Shown: in pieces, positions 43,098 to 52,247 of the stretch | Position numbering within the stretch: position 1 is the first letter of the stretch | Layout of the letters: every line of letters starts with the position of its first letter | Assembly (NCBI RefSeq): GCF_000312385.1 | Contig: NZ_HE997628.1 | Coordinates: 578,843 to 642,842 of the forward strand | Source of the DNA: Tsukamurella sp. 1534 | GTDB lineage: Bacteria > Actinomycetota > Actinomycetes > Mycobacteriales > Mycobacteriaceae | Length of the DNA stretch: 64,000 nucleotides | Direction of reading: 5' to 3' | Notes under the pieces: model-generated | The model's database searches: none | What the model was told of the DNA's origin: nothing | The model's input: the letters and a program-made list of their open reading frames with translations, nothing else | Translations under genes and position numbers: made by a program

Positions 43098-43955
43098 TCA
43101 CGCCCGGGACCCGGAGCTCGCAGTGACCAGCCAGCACGCGGCCGGGTGCCGCACGTGCCCGTCGACGACGTGCTTGCGGACCTCCGCGCGCAGCTCGTCG
43201 AGCAGCGCGGCCCACCCGTCGGGGCCCAGAGCGGGCTCGAGGGTCGAGGCCATGGCCTGGCCCATGGGAGTGCCGAGCAGCATGGTCACCCGTTCGTCGA
43301 CGCCGTCGTCTCCCTCGGCGCCGTAGACGAATTCGTAATCGAGCGGTTCGACGGTGACGTCGGCCCAGCCGGAATCGCCCAGCACGCCGCGCACTCGCTC
43401 GGGTTCGGCGAGCGACATCGGGCCCGGCGCACCGGGCGGGGGCATCGGCGGGAGCTCGGGCATTCGTGCCATGAGGACCGGTGCCCCCAGGGTGAAAGTG
43501 GGGTTCTCGGCAAGGGTGCGCCAGCACACGAACGCCAGGCGCGCACCGTCGGAGCAGGCGCGGCGGATGTTCGCGAACGCGCCGACGGGATCGTCGAAGA
43601 ACATCACGCCGTGCCGGGACACCACCCGGTCGAACGGTGCGGTGGACAGCGACGCGAGGTCCTCCGTCTGCGCGTCGGCGAACAGGACGTCCGCCGCGGG
43701 GACTCGGGCCGCGGCGGCCTCGGTCATCGCGGCGGAGATGTCCACGCCCGTGGCCGAGGCTCCGGCATCGATCGCGGCGGCGAGGAGGGCGCCGGTGCCG
43801 CAGCCGACGTCGAGGACGCTGTCACCGGGGCCGATGCCGGCCACCGCCAGGATCGCGTCGGCGGCCGCTGAGCCGACGCGATCGAAGACCTGCTCGTGTT
43901 CGACCCAGCTGGGCGCGGTCTCCGCCCAGACCTGGCGCATCGCCTCGTTCACCAT
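43098..43955 (-). CDS. Class I SAM-dependent methyltransferase
   Basis: The 285-residue methyltransferase has motif I VLDVGCGTGALLAAAIDAG near residue 47, the acidic post-I residue in ATGVDISAAMTEAAA, motif II-like APFDRVVSRHGVMFFDDPVG, and the C-terminal segment PGPMSLAEPERVRGVLGDSG typical of the UbiE-like and C-methyltransferase groups of actinobacteria. The acceptor is unknown. It is convergent with the P450 (4-base gap), so they are not an operon. No terminator fits in that gap, so the transcripts must overlap. Confidence 0.85.
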   Translation of the reverse strand: MVNEAMRQVWAETAPSWVEHEQVFDRVGSAAADAILAVAGIGPGDSVLDVGCGTGALLAAAIDAGASATGVDISAAMTEAAAARVPAADVLFADAQTEDLASLSTAPFDRVVSRHGVMFFDDPVGAFANIRRACSDGARLAFVCWRTLAENPTFTLGAPVLMARMPELPPMPPPGAPGPMSLAEPERVRGVLGDSGWADVTVEPLDYEFVYGAEGDDGVDERVTMLLGTPMGQAMASTLEPALGPDGWAALLDELRAEVRKHVVDGHVRHPAACWLVTASSGSRA

Positions 43956-43993
43956 GTACTGACAGTACGGCTGCGGTGGCCCCGTGAACAGGC

Positions 43994-44025
43994 CTGCCCG
44001 CCACCGGAAATCCGGTGGCGGGCAG
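43994..44025. terminator. Strong hairpin after the ketosynthase gene
   Basis: CTGCCCGCCACCGGA and TCCGGTGGCGGGCAG form a 14-15 bp perfect stem with a tiny AA or AAAT loop, 29 bases after the ketosynthase stop on the minus strand. No T-run follows. It probably ends the ketosynthase transcript and insulates the divergently placed methyltransferase promoter. Confidence 0.65.
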
Positions 44026-44053
44026 ACGAAACGGGCATTCGCCCCCGTGAAGA

Positions 44054-45361
44054 TCAGTACTTGCCGAAGGCAAGGGCCACGTCGTGGCCGCCGAAGCCGA
44101 AGGAGTTGTTCAGCGCGTACTTGTAGTCGCCCTTGCGGGCGGCGCCGTGCACCACGTCGAGTTCGATCTCCGGATCCTGGTTCTCCAGGTTCAGGGTGGG
44201 CGGGATGACGCCGTCGCGCAGCGACAGCACGGTGAGCGCGGCCTCGAGGGCGCCGACGGCACCGATCGAGTGGCCCAGGGCGCCCTTGGGCGCGTAGATC
44301 GCGGCGTCCGTGCCGACGACCGCGTTGATGGCCTTCGCCTCGGCCAGGTCGCCGATCGGGGTCGCGGTCGCGTGCGCGTTGATGTAGTCGATATCGCTGC
44401 GCTGCAGGCCGGCGGTCTCCATCGCGCGCTTCATGGCGCGGGCGGCGCCGCCGCCCTCCACATCGGGGGAGACCATGTGGTAGCCGTCCGAGGTGATGCC
44501 GGCGCCGAGCAGGCGGGCGAGGGGCTTCGCGCCGCGTGCGAGGGCGTGCTCCTCGGTCTCGATGATCATCAGGGTCTGGGCCTCGCCGAAGACGAAGCCG
44601 TCGCGGTCCTTGTCGAAGGGGCGCGAGGCGTGCTCGGGATCGTCGTTGCGGGTCGAGAGCGCGCGCATCATCGAGAACGGGGCGATGACGGGGCTGTCGA
44701 TCCGGCCCTCGATGCCGCCGCAGACCGCGATGTCGGCGTCGCCGAGGACGATCTGGCGCCAGGCGTGTGCGATGGCCTCGTTGCCGGTGGAGCAGGCCGA
44801 GACCGGCGCGATTGCGCCGGCGCGAGCGCCGATCTCCAGGGCGGACACGGCGCAGGCGCCGTTGGGCATCGCCATCTGGACGGTGAACGGCGAGACCTTG
44901 CGCACGCCGTGGTCGCGGAGCGCGTCGACGGCCTCGACCATCGACTCGCCGCCGCCGAGGCCGGTGCCGACGACCGCGGCGAGGCGGGCCGGGTCCACGT
45001 CGGGACGGCCGGCGTTGTCCCAGAGCCGCTTGGTGATCACGTGGGCGGCCTGCTCGACGTAGGACATGCGGCGCTTCGAGACGTGCTGCTTGCTGATGTC
45101 GCCCGCGTACTTGCGGTCGGGGCGCTCGGGGACCTCCGAGGTGGGGTCCTCCAGGAGCTGGCCACCGAAGCGCACCGGCAGATCGGGGATCTGCACGCCG
45201 ATGAAGTCACCCTTGAGGTCACGGATGCCGGACTTGCCCTCGAGAAGTCCGCTCCAGGTCGACTCGGTATCGGTGCCGATCGAGGTGGTCATCTCGATGG
45301 CGGTGACGACGACGCTGGGGAAATCTCCGCCGAGCGTGGTGAAACTCCGGATATCTGCCAT
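44054..45361 (-). CDS. Beta-ketoacyl-ACP synthase, KasA/KasB type
   Basis: The 435-residue condensing enzyme has the catalytic triad of the FabF/Kas family: Cys in [15 protein letters not shown], His in [16 protein letters not shown] and His in [18 protein letters not shown]. The N-terminus [20 protein letters not shown] is typical of mycobacterial KasA/KasB, enzymes that extend meromycolate chains in FAS-II. Unlike fabD-acpM-kasA-kasB clusters, it stands alone here, without ACP or malonyltransferase genes. Its exact chain-length role is open. The start at 45361 ([17 protein letters not shown]) is chosen over a longer frame. Confidence 0.88.
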   Translation of the reverse strand: MADIRSFTTLGGDFPSVVVTAIEMTTSIGTDTESTWSGLLEGKSGIRDLKGDFIGVQIPDLPVRFGGQLLEDPTSEVPERPDRKYAGDISKQHVSKRRMSYVEQAAHVITKRLWDNAGRPDVDPARLAAVVGTGLGGGESMVEAVDALRDHGVRKVSPFTVQMAMPNGACAVSALEIGARAGAIAPVSACSTGNEAIAHAWRQIVLGDADIAVCGGIEGRIDSPVIAPFSMMRALSTRNDDPEHASRPFDKDRDGFVFGEAQTLMIIETEEHALARGAKPLARLLGAGITSDGYHMVSPDVEGGGAARAMKRAMETAGLQRSDIDYINAHATATPIGDLAEAKAINAVVGTDAAIYAPKGALGHSIGAVGALEAALTVLSLRDGVIPPTLNLENQDPEIELDVVHGAARKGDYKYALNNSFGFGGHDVALAFGKY

Positions 45362-45402
45362 GAGATCAATCAAACCCGATCGCCGCAATCGAACGGCTGT
45401 CC

Positions 45403-46551
45403 TCAGGTGAGAAGTTCACTGCCGTGTCTTGTGGGGTCCTCACGAACCGATCGGTTCTTGGACCGGTCGGTCCACGTCGCGGCGGTGCAGACGGCGGCGA
45501 CGACGAAGCAGATCAGCGTGTACGGGAGGCTGCCGATCGGATCGCCCTCGGCGGTCATGCCGTCGCGGGCCGCCAGGTAGTCGGGGAGGGCCGCCGCCCA
45601 CAGTCCGGCGAACACCACGAGGTACACCACGGCGTACAACTCGACCAGCGGGTTCCGCGGACCGAGCGCCGTGGGGTCCGCCCGTGCCGCCGACCACGAG
45701 CGCCAGATCGCCGCAGCCCCGACGGCCGCCATGACCGCCAGTTCGGCCGCGTAGACCACGCCGCGCACGGTGTCGCCGGCGAGGCCGATCACGGTGGCGG
45801 GCAGGGGCAGCACGAACGTCCCCACCGACGCGGCCAGCCCGATCACGACGGTCCGCCACACGATCTGCGGCCCGGTGAACACCGTGCCCCCGTCCACGTG
45901 CCTGCCGATCATGAACTGGACGCACAGCGCGAGGGACATCGGCCAGAGCGCGGCGAACACCACGACCGAGCCCATCGGCACCGAGGCGAACATGGGCTGG
46001 TTGATCGGATTGTCGAGCGCCCACTCCCACCAGCGCAGCTGCGGGCCGATGTGATCGAAGATCTCGTAGAACGCGTGATGCACCAGCCCCACGGCGCACG
46101 CGCCGGCCCAGATCCCGTAGCGGCGGAACACGCCGATCCTCCGGACCGTCTCGAACGCGATCGTGCCGAGCAGTGGATAGATCGCCACGATGTACAGCGG
46201 AAGCCGGCCCCACAGGAATTCGACCGTGAACAGGTTGTGCGCGAACATCGTGTCCACGTAGCCGTCGATCCCGAACGCCCCGGGGAAGTATAGAGGTGGC
46301 TCGATGACGAACAGGTACGCGGTGGCGCCGAACCAGATCGCGAGGTTCGTCGCGTCCCCGTGGCGCCGCCACCGTCGCACCGCGTAGACGAGCGCGAGAA
46401 CCGAACCGAGCACGATGGTGAGCTCCAGGACCGGCAGCGTCCAGTTCTCCAGTGCGAACGGGCTGCGGAACTCGACGAGATCACCCGTGTCCGCGCACGA
46501 GAACCCCATGCGCCGGGCGAGGTCCGCGAAGGTAGGGGTGCAGAGATCCAC
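45403..46551 (-). CDS. Polytopic membrane protein of unknown function
   Basis: The 382-residue protein has about nine or ten membrane helices. Notable pieces are an N-terminal cysteine pair (LCTPT and FSCADTGD), [20 protein letters not shown], and [20 protein letters not shown] with several conserved-looking His/Trp/Asp residues in loops. The cytoplasmic tail is charged ([16 protein letters not shown]). I do not recognise the family. It lies 3 bases after the PF10118 gene on the same strand and 41 bases before the ketosynthase, so the three likely form an operon. A role in lipid metabolism is inferred from context only. Confidence 0.7.
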   Translation of the reverse strand: MDLCTPTFADLARRMGFSCADTGDLVEFRSPFALENWTLPVLELTIVLGSVLALVYAVRRWRRHGDATNLAIWFGATAYLFVIEPPLYFPGAFGIDGYVDTMFAHNLFTVEFLWGRLPLYIVAIYPLLGTIAFETVRRIGVFRRYGIWAGACAVGLVHHAFYEIFDHIGPQLRWWEWALDNPINQPMFASVPMGSVVVFAALWPMSLALCVQFMIGRHVDGGTVFTGPQIVWRTVVIGLAASVGTFVLPLPATVIGLAGDTVRGVVYAAELAVMAAVGAAAIWRSWSAARADPTALGPRNPLVELYAVVYLVVFAGLWAAALPDYLAARDGMTAEGDPIGSLPYTLICFVVAAVCTAATWTDRSKNRSVREDPTRHGSELLT

Positions 46552-46554
46552 GGC

Positions 46555-47472
46555 CTACACCGCCGCCGTCGACGCGTACCAGCGCGTGCAGTCCACGCCG
46601 GCGTCGTACCGGTCGAGCCACTCACCCGCGAGGACGGGCAGGTCCTCGTGCGCGGGATCGTGGCCCGGCGTCTGGCTGCGGATGATGCCCTTCATGGCCA
46701 CCATCTGCTGGTCGCGGGGGAGCGTGTCGAACGCGCGGGGCATCGCGCCCTTGGTCAGGTGCGGGGCCAGCCCCACGAGGATCTTCTGCTTGAGCCGGTA
46801 CCGCGCGAACATCGACAGCGCGTCCACCTGCCGATCTCGCAGCGGCACATGCTGGTTGAAGCCCGCGCAGGCGATGCGGATCACCTTGAGCACGTGCGCG
46901 AAGATCGACGGGGCCATTCGCATGCGGTACAGCTCGCTGCCCACCATCGCGTTGTAGATGATCAGGGCGGAGCTGCGGTGCTCGACCTCCTCCACGAAGT
47001 GCCACAGGAACATCGACGCCACGCGATCGTCGCCGGGGCGGAACAGGTTCTCCTCGTTGTCGAGCATCAGCTTGAATACGGGCGTGAAGGTGGCCTCCAG
47101 ATCGGCCGTGTAGGCCATCCGGTACTCCTTCGACGTCGCCTCGGTGAGGAGGTCGAACTCGCCGATCACGGCGTCGAGGGTGTTCTCCAGGCCGGGGTAC
47201 TGGGCGATGAGCGCCTGCACGTGCCGACGGTGCGCGGTGGAATGGTGCCCTTCCTGCTGCATGAACGCCGTCGCCTCCGCGGCCACCTCGGGGTCCGGGA
47301 AGTCCTTGCGCAGCTGCAGGATCAGCTTGACGATCATCTTCTCGAAGCCCACGGCGAGGAACGAGACGGCGTTCATCATCGACGAGAACGCGGGGTTGTC
47401 CGGGTTCCACACGAAGGGCACGGGTGCCTCGTCGAAATGGAAGTCCATCTTGCGGGGGTGCAGATCCGTCAT
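46555..47472 (-). CDS. PF10118 predicted metal-dependent hydrolase
   Basis: The 305-residue helical protein has metal-ligand-like clusters: FMQQEGHHSTAHRRHVQA, with several His near residue 75, and FVEEVEHRSSALIIYNAM near residue 150. The E-x-x-H/H-x-x-H arrangement resembles ferritin-like di-iron or metal-dependent hydrolase active sites, and PF10118 is described as predicted metal-dependent hydrolase. Its role is unknown; mycobacterial members often sit by TetR regulators, as here. The start at 47472 (MTDLHPRKMDFHFDEAPVPF) is favoured; ATG at 47484, overlapping the operator, is possible. Confidence 0.82.
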   Translation of the reverse strand: MTDLHPRKMDFHFDEAPVPFVWNPDNPAFSSMMNAVSFLAVGFEKMIVKLILQLRKDFPDPEVAAEATAFMQQEGHHSTAHRRHVQALIAQYPGLENTLDAVIGEFDLLTEATSKEYRMAYTADLEATFTPVFKLMLDNEENLFRPGDDRVASMFLWHFVEEVEHRSSALIIYNAMVGSELYRMRMAPSIFAHVLKVIRIACAGFNQHVPLRDRQVDALSMFARYRLKQKILVGLAPHLTKGAMPRAFDTLPRDQQMVAMKGIIRSQTPGHDPAHEDLPVLAGEWLDRYDAGVDCTRWYASTAAV

Positions 47473-47485
47473 GACGCTCACCATA

Positions 47486-47507
47486 CATATAGAACAGGTT
47501 CTGTATG
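47486..47507. promoter_or_regulatory. TetR operator between the PF10118 and tetR genes
   Basis: CATAtAGAAC-AG-GTTCTgTATG is a 22-base imperfect palindrome (one mismatched pair per arm) in the 66-base divergent gap. It likely serves the adjacent TetR protein for both promoters. Its core AGAAC-N2-GTTCT is the same as in the palindrome before the acyl-CoA dehydrogenase at 23686. Confidence 0.65.
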
Positions 47508-47538
47508 GTTCTAATGGGAGAAGCGGTAACCTGGGGCG

Positions 47539-48135
47539 ATGGCACGCAGGGGATGGGGCGGATCGCCGCCGGACACCGACGAGGAGGCGGCGGGGCGCAT
47601 CGTGGCGGCTGCGGTCGACCTGATCGGCGAGCGCGGGACCACCTCCATCGCCGAGGTCGCCGACGCGCTCGGCGTCATCCGGCAGACGGTCTACCGCTAC
47701 TTCCCGACGGTCGACGCGCTGCTGCAGGCGGCCGCCGTGCAATCCGTCGGAGGATTCCTGGACCGGCTGGCCGCCCACGTGGCCGGGATCGGTGACCCGG
47801 CGCGTGCCGTCGTCGAGGGCATCGTCTTCACCCTCGACAACGTGCCCCGCGCCCCGCATCTGCGACTGATGCTCTCCGGCGCGCACTCGCACACCGAAGC
47901 CATCGCCTCCGAGCAGGCGATGGCGTTCGGAATGACCATGATCGGCCGGTTCGACGTGGACTGGGCCGCGTACGGCTACGACGAGGACCGGCTGCGCGAG
48001 CTCGTCGAGTTCCAACTGCGCGTCATGCAGTCCTTCTTCATCTCCCCGGGAGACCCATCCCGTACCCCCGACGAGCTGCGGGGATACCTCGAACGCTGGG
48101 TCGCGCCCGCCGTCGCGGCGGTCGCGCTCGCCTGA
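47539..48135 (+). CDS. TetR-family regulator
   Basis: The 198-residue regulator has an N-terminal helix-turn-helix at residues 18-64 (IVAAAVDLIGERGTTSIAEV, ALGVIRQTVYRYFPTVDAL) and an all-helical ligand-binding half ending GYLERWVAPAVAAVALA. Divergent from the PF10118-membrane protein-ketosynthase genes and separated by a palindrome, it most likely represses that operon and itself. The ligand is probably acyl-like given the neighbours, but this is inference. It is followed 127 bases later by the ethanolamine genes, which appear to be separate. Confidence 0.9.
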   Translation: MARRGWGGSPPDTDEEAAGRIVAAAVDLIGERGTTSIAEVADALGVIRQTVYRYFPTVDALLQAAAVQSVGGFLDRLAAHVAGIGDPARAVVEGIVFTLDNVPRAPHLRLMLSGAHSHTEAIASEQAMAFGMTMIGRFDVDWAAYGYDEDRLRELVEFQLRVMQSFFISPGDPSRTPDELRGYLERWVAPAVAAVALA

Positions 48136-48177
48136 TGCAACCCCGGTGCAACTCTTGACTCGTAGTGTTCCGGGTCA

Positions 48178-48198
48178 CACCGGCACGACTCGCCGGTG
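48178..48198. promoter_or_regulatory. Inverted repeat upstream of the ethanolamine operon
   Basis: CACCGGC-ACGACTC-GCCGGTG is a perfect 7-7-7 inverted repeat in the 127-base gap after tetR and 64 bases before eat. It may be an operator for the eut genes or a terminator for tetR; the sequence cannot decide. No cobalamin riboswitch is recognisable here. Confidence 0.4.
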
Positions 48199-48262
48199 AA
48201 ACACGCCGATACCGGCCCGCAACGCGCGGGTGGTCGGATCGACCGTGACCAGGAAGGCACAG

Positions 48263-49705
48263 ATGAGCAACGAGCGAGCGGCCGGGCCGCTGCACCACGA
48301 CGGCGTCGACGCGACCATCGAATCGGACGACTACCTCGCCAAACGGACCCTCCGCTCCGGGTCGGCGGGCTGGGTCCTGCTTGCCGGGCTCGGCGTGAGC
48401 TACGTGATCTCCGGCGACTACGCGGGGTGGAACAACGGTCTCGCCGAGGGCGGATGGGGAGGCCTCGCGATCGCCGCCGTCCTCATCGCCGGCATGTACC
48501 TCGCGATGGTCCTGGGGATGGCCGAGATGTCCTCGGCGCTGCCCGCCGCGGGCGGCGGTTACACCTTCGCCCGCCGCGCGCTCGGCCCCTGGGGCGGGTA
48601 CGCCACCGGGATCGCGATCCTCATCGAGTACTCCATCGCGCCCGCCGCGATCGCCACCTTCATCGGCTCCTACGTCGAATCGCTGAACCTGTTCGGCATC
48701 AAGGACGGGTGGTGGGTCTACCTCGCGGTGTACGCGCTGTTCATAGGCATCCACCTGACCGGCGCCGGTGAGGCGCTCAAGGCGATGTTCGTGATCACCG
48801 CGATCGCGCTCATCGGCCTCGTGATCTTCGCCGTCGCGGCGATCGGCGAGTTCGACATGAGCAACCTGACCGACATCGCCGCGACCGATGCGGCGGGCGC
48901 CTCCAGTTGGTTGCCGCACGGGTACCTCGGGATCTGGGCCGCCGTGCCGTTCGCCATCTGGTTCTTCCTCGCCGTCGAGGGCGTGCCCCTCGCGGCGGAG
49001 GAGGCGCGCGAGCCCGAGAAGAACGTCCCCCGCGGGATCATCGTCGCCATGGGCCTGCTCATGGTCACCGGTGCGACGGTGCTGATCCTCGCGCCCGGCG
49101 CGATCGGCTCGGCGGCGCTCGCCGATTCCGGCAACCCGCTGGTGGAGGCGCTCGGCACCGGTGGAGCGGCCAAGGCGGTCAACTACATCGGCCTCGCCGG
49201 CCTGGTGGCCAGCTTCTTCTCGATCATGTACGCGTACTCGCGGCAGACCTTCGCGCTGTCCCGGGCCGGGTACCTCCCCAAGAGCCTGTCGGTCACCAAC
49301 GCTCGCAAGGCCCCCGTGCTCGCGCTGATCGTGCCCGGCGTGATCGGCTTCGCCCTGTCGCTCACCGGCGAGGGCGCGACGCTGCTCAACATGGCCGTGT
49401 TCGGGGCCGCGGTGAGCTACGTGCTGATGATGGTCAGCCACATCGTGCTGCGCCGCCGCGAGCCCGACATGCCGCGCCCGTACCGCACACCCGGCGGCAT
49501 CGTCACCACCTCGTTCGCGCTCGTGATCGCCTGCGCCGCCGTGGTGGCGACGTTCCTCGTGGACCCGGAGGCCGCGGGCCTGACCCTGGCCGCGTTCGCC
49601 GCCTTCCTCGTGTACTTCGGCGTCTACAGTCGACATCACCTGGTGGCGAACTCGCCCGATGAGGAGTTCGCCGCGCTGGCCGACGCCGAACGGGAGCTGA
49701 CGTGA
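48263..49705 (+). CDS. eat: Ethanolamine permease
   Basis: The 480-residue, 12-helix APC-superfamily transporter imports ethanolamine for the lyase encoded next. Features include SGDYAGWNNGLAEGGWGGLA near residue 50, EMSSALPAAGGGYTFARRAL (the conserved glycine-rich helix) and FFLAVEGVPLAAEEAREPEK. The polar N-terminal 40 residues and the length match the TIGR00908 ethanolamine permease group. The ATG at 48263 lies after AGGAAGG; an earlier in-frame codon lacks a site. Its stop overlaps the eutB GTG. Confidence 0.9.
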   Translation: MSNERAAGPLHHDGVDATIESDDYLAKRTLRSGSAGWVLLAGLGVSYVISGDYAGWNNGLAEGGWGGLAIAAVLIAGMYLAMVLGMAEMSSALPAAGGGYTFARRALGPWGGYATGIAILIEYSIAPAAIATFIGSYVESLNLFGIKDGWWVYLAVYALFIGIHLTGAGEALKAMFVITAIALIGLVIFAVAAIGEFDMSNLTDIAATDAAGASSWLPHGYLGIWAAVPFAIWFFLAVEGVPLAAEEAREPEKNVPRGIIVAMGLLMVTGATVLILAPGAIGSAALADSGNPLVEALGTGGAAKAVNYIGLAGLVASFFSIMYAYSRQTFALSRAGYLPKSLSVTNARKAPVLALIVPGVIGFALSLTGEGATLLNMAVFGAAVSYVLMMVSHIVLRRREPDMPRPYRTPGGIVTTSFALVIACAAVVATFLVDPEAAGLTLAAFAAFLVYFGVYSRHHLVANSPDEEFAALADAERELT

Positions 49706-51117
49706 TCCGTACCCAATCCGTCCGCGGGGTGACCCACACCTTCGCCTCGATGGCAGACCTCCTGGCGAAGGCCAGCCCGCTGCGCTCGGGCGACGAGCTG
49801 GCCGGGTGCGCGGCCGGATCCGACGCGGAGCGCGCCGCCGCCCAGTGGGCGCTCGCCGAGGTGCCGCTCACGGCGCTGCTGGAGGAGCTCGTGGTGCCGT
49901 ACGAGTCGGACGAGGTCACCAGGCTCATCATCGACACGCATGATCGGCAGGCGTTCGCCGCGATCGCCCACCTCACCGTGGGTGACCTCCGAGACCTGTT
50001 GCTGCGCACCGTCGTCGCCGAGAACGCCGCGGAGCGGCTGGCCGCCCTCGCGCCCGCGCTCACGCCGGAGACGGTCGCGGCCGTCAGCAAACTGATGCGG
50101 AACCAGGACCTCATCGCCGTCGCCCGGGCGGCGACGGTGACCGCCGGCTTCCGCACCACGATCGGTCAGCCGGGCACCCTTGCCACCCGCCTGCAACCGA
50201 ACCATCCCACCGACGATCCTCGCGGCATCGCGGCCGCCACCCTGGACGGACTGCTGCTCGGCTGCGGCGACGCCGTGATCGGCATCAACCCCGCGACGGA
50301 CTCGCCGCACGCCACGTCGGATCTGCTGCACCTGCTCGACGACGTGCGCACCCGGTTCGACATCCCCACGCAGTCCTGCGTGCTCAGCCACGTCACCACC
50401 ACGCTCGGCCTCATCGAACAGGGCGCGCCGGTGGACCTGGTGTTCCAGTCCATCGCCGGCACCGAGGGCGCCAACTCCGCGTTCGGCGTGAGCATCGCGC
50501 TCCTCGAGGAGGCGAACGCCGCGGCGCGCGAGCTGGGGCGCGGCATCGTCGGGAACAACGTCATGTACCTGGAGACCGGGCAGGGCTCAGCGCTGTCGTC
50601 CGGCACGCACCTGGGCACCGACGGTGCGCCGGTCGACCAGCAGACCCTGGAGGCGCGGGCCTACGCGGTGGCCCGGCACCTGGAGCCGCTGCTGGTGAAC
50701 ACCGTGGTCGGATTCATCGGGCCGGAGTACCTCTACGACGGCAAGCAGATCACCCGCGCCGGCCTCGAGGACCACTTCTGCGGCAAGCTGCTGGGCCTGC
50801 CGATGGGCGTGGACGTCTGCTACACCAACCACGCCGAGGCCGACCAGGACGACATGGACGACCTCCTCACCCTGCTCGCCGTGGCCGGGGTGGCCTTCGT
50901 GATCACCGTGCCCGGCGCCGACGACGTGATGCTCGGCTACCAGTCGCTCGCGTTCCACGACGCGCTGTACGCGCGCCGCACGCTCGGACTGCGGCCCGCC
51001 CCGGAGTTCGAGGAGTGGCTCGCCCGGCAGGGCATGACCGACGAGCGGGGCGGCCTGCGCGACGTGGCGGTCGAGGCGTCACCCCTGCGGGAACTGACGA
51101 CGGGCGTGGCCCGATGA
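49702..51117 (+). CDS. eutB: Ethanolamine ammonia-lyase large subunit
   Basis: EutB with EutC forms the adenosylcobalamin-dependent enzyme that turns ethanolamine into acetaldehyde and ammonia. The 471-residue TIM-barrel subunit shows QPGTLATRLQPNHPTDDPRG, DAVIGINPATDS, IAGTEGANSAFGV and GADVCYTNHAEADQDDMDDL-like blocks (here MGVDVCYTNHAEADQDD), all in conserved order. It starts with GTG within the eat stop and its own TGA overlaps eutC. No microcompartment shell, reactivase EutA or aldehyde dehydrogenase gene is beside it. Confidence 0.95.
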   Translation: MIRTQSVRGVTHTFASMADLLAKASPLRSGDELAGCAAGSDAERAAAQWALAEVPLTALLEELVVPYESDEVTRLIIDTHDRQAFAAIAHLTVGDLRDLLLRTVVAENAAERLAALAPALTPETVAAVSKLMRNQDLIAVARAATVTAGFRTTIGQPGTLATRLQPNHPTDDPRGIAAATLDGLLLGCGDAVIGINPATDSPHATSDLLHLLDDVRTRFDIPTQSCVLSHVTTTLGLIEQGAPVDLVFQSIAGTEGANSAFGVSIALLEEANAAARELGRGIVGNNVMYLETGQGSALSSGTHLGTDGAPVDQQTLEARAYAVARHLEPLLVNTVVGFIGPEYLYDGKQITRAGLEDHFCGKLLGLPMGVDVCYTNHAEADQDDMDDLLTLLAVAGVAFVITVPGADDVMLGYQSLAFHDALYARRTLGLRPAPEFEEWLARQGMTDERGGLRDVAVEASPLRELTTGVAR

Positions 51118-51932
51118 GCGCCCCCGACCGCTCCGACGGCCACGAACGCCGGCCCGCCGACGATGACTTCTGGGACGCCCTGCGCTCCACGACCCAGTCG
51201 CGGATCGGGTTGGGCCGCACCGGAGACGCGCTGCCCACCCGCCGGGTGCTGGAGTTCGCCGCCGCGCACGCCACCGCCCGGGACGCCGTGCATCAGCCGC
51301 TGGACACGGCCGCCCTCGCGGAGCAGCTGGGGGAGAACGGGTTCCGCGACGTCGCCGCGATCACCAGCCGCGCGGCCGACCGCGGCGAGTACCTGCGCCG
51401 CCCCGACCTGGGTCGTGCGCCCGCGGATCTCGGGTCGGTCCCGCGCGTCGAGGCCGATGTCGCCCTGGTGCTCGCCGACGGCCTCTCGCCGCGCGCGCTC
51501 GCCGATCACGGTGTCGCGCTCGCGGCCGCGATCCGCGATGCGCTGCCGCCCGACGTGGTCCTCGCGCCGCCGGTGATCGCGACGCAGGCGCGGGTGGCGC
51601 TGGGGGACCACGTCGCCCGCGCGCTGGGAGTGCGCACCCTGCTGGTGCTGATCGGGGAGCGTCCGGGGCTGTCCGTCGCGGACAGCCTGGGCATCTACCT
51701 CACGCACCGCGCCGACCCGGAGGACTTCGGCGCAGGGGTCACCGACGCGCACCGCAACTGCATCTCCAACATCCATCCGCCCGAAGGGCTGGGATACGCG
51801 GACGCCGCGCGGATCGCGGCCGGCCTCGTGGTGGGCGCGCGCCGGCTCGGCCGGTCCGGCGTCGACCTCAAGGACACCTCGCGCGGTGCGATCGCACAGG
51901 CCGACGACCTGCGCGGACTCGCCGCTGAATGA
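51114..51932 (+). CDS. eutC: Ethanolamine ammonia-lyase small subunit
   Basis: The 272-residue EutC binds the lower part of the cobalamin cofactor and completes the lyase. Conserved parts are DFWDALRSTTQSRIGLGRTGD, then YLRRPDLGR, LVLADGLSPRAL, GDHVARALGVRTLLVLIGER, and the C-terminal HRNCISNIHPPEGLGYADAA, with KDTS at the end. The ATG lies in the eutB stop. It completes a compact eat-eutB-eutC operon, sufficient for ethanolamine use as nitrogen source when cobalamin is present. Confidence 0.95.
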   Translation: MSAPDRSDGHERRPADDDFWDALRSTTQSRIGLGRTGDALPTRRVLEFAAAHATARDAVHQPLDTAALAEQLGENGFRDVAAITSRAADRGEYLRRPDLGRAPADLGSVPRVEADVALVLADGLSPRALADHGVALAAAIRDALPPDVVLAPPVIATQARVALGDHVARALGVRTLLVLIGERPGLSVADSLGIYLTHRADPEDFGAGVTDAHRNCISNIHPPEGLGYADAARIAAGLVVGARRLGRSGVDLKDTSRGAIAQADDLRGLAAE

Positions 51933-51978
51933 CCGGCCACGGGGCTACGCTGGCGGCATCCACGCGAAGGAGAGCCCC

Positions 51979-52242
51979 ATGGTTGCGGACCGGATCAAGG
52001 ACAACATCGACGCGGCGACGCGGATCGCCACCAACGCCGTGCACAAGGCGGGCGACATCGTCGAGGGGGCGTCGGAAGTGCTCAAGGGCGATGTCAAGGC
52101 CGGCGCCGGCAAGATCGCGGCCAGCGCCGCGAACATCGCGACCACCTCGGCCTCCGAGGGCGTGAAGATCGCGAGCCAGAACCTCGACGGGGTCCGCGAG
52201 GCCGCGGATTCCGTGGCCGACGAGGTGAACAAGCCGCGCTGA
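51979..52242 (+). CDS. Small helical hypothetical protein
   Basis: The 87-residue protein is almost wholly amphipathic helix with Ala/Lys/Asp-rich, roughly 11-residue periodicity (ATRIATNAVHKAGDIVEGAS, LKGDVKAGAGKIAASAANIA). It resembles CsbD- or LEA-like stress proteins in composition, but no family motif is certain. GAAGGAGAG precedes the ATG, giving a convincing start. It has no signal peptide or membrane helix. It is convergent with the methyltransferase gene, five bases apart. Confidence 0.7.
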   Translation: MVADRIKDNIDAATRIATNAVHKAGDIVEGASEVLKGDVKAGAGKIAASAANIATTSASEGVKIASQNLDGVREAADSVADEVNKPR

Positions 52243-52247
52243 CCGGG

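Noticed and set aside
48136-48262. Cobalamin riboswitch before the ethanolamine operon
   Set aside because: The gap is only 127 bases and has no B12-box-like sequence; a simple inverted repeat is the only feature.
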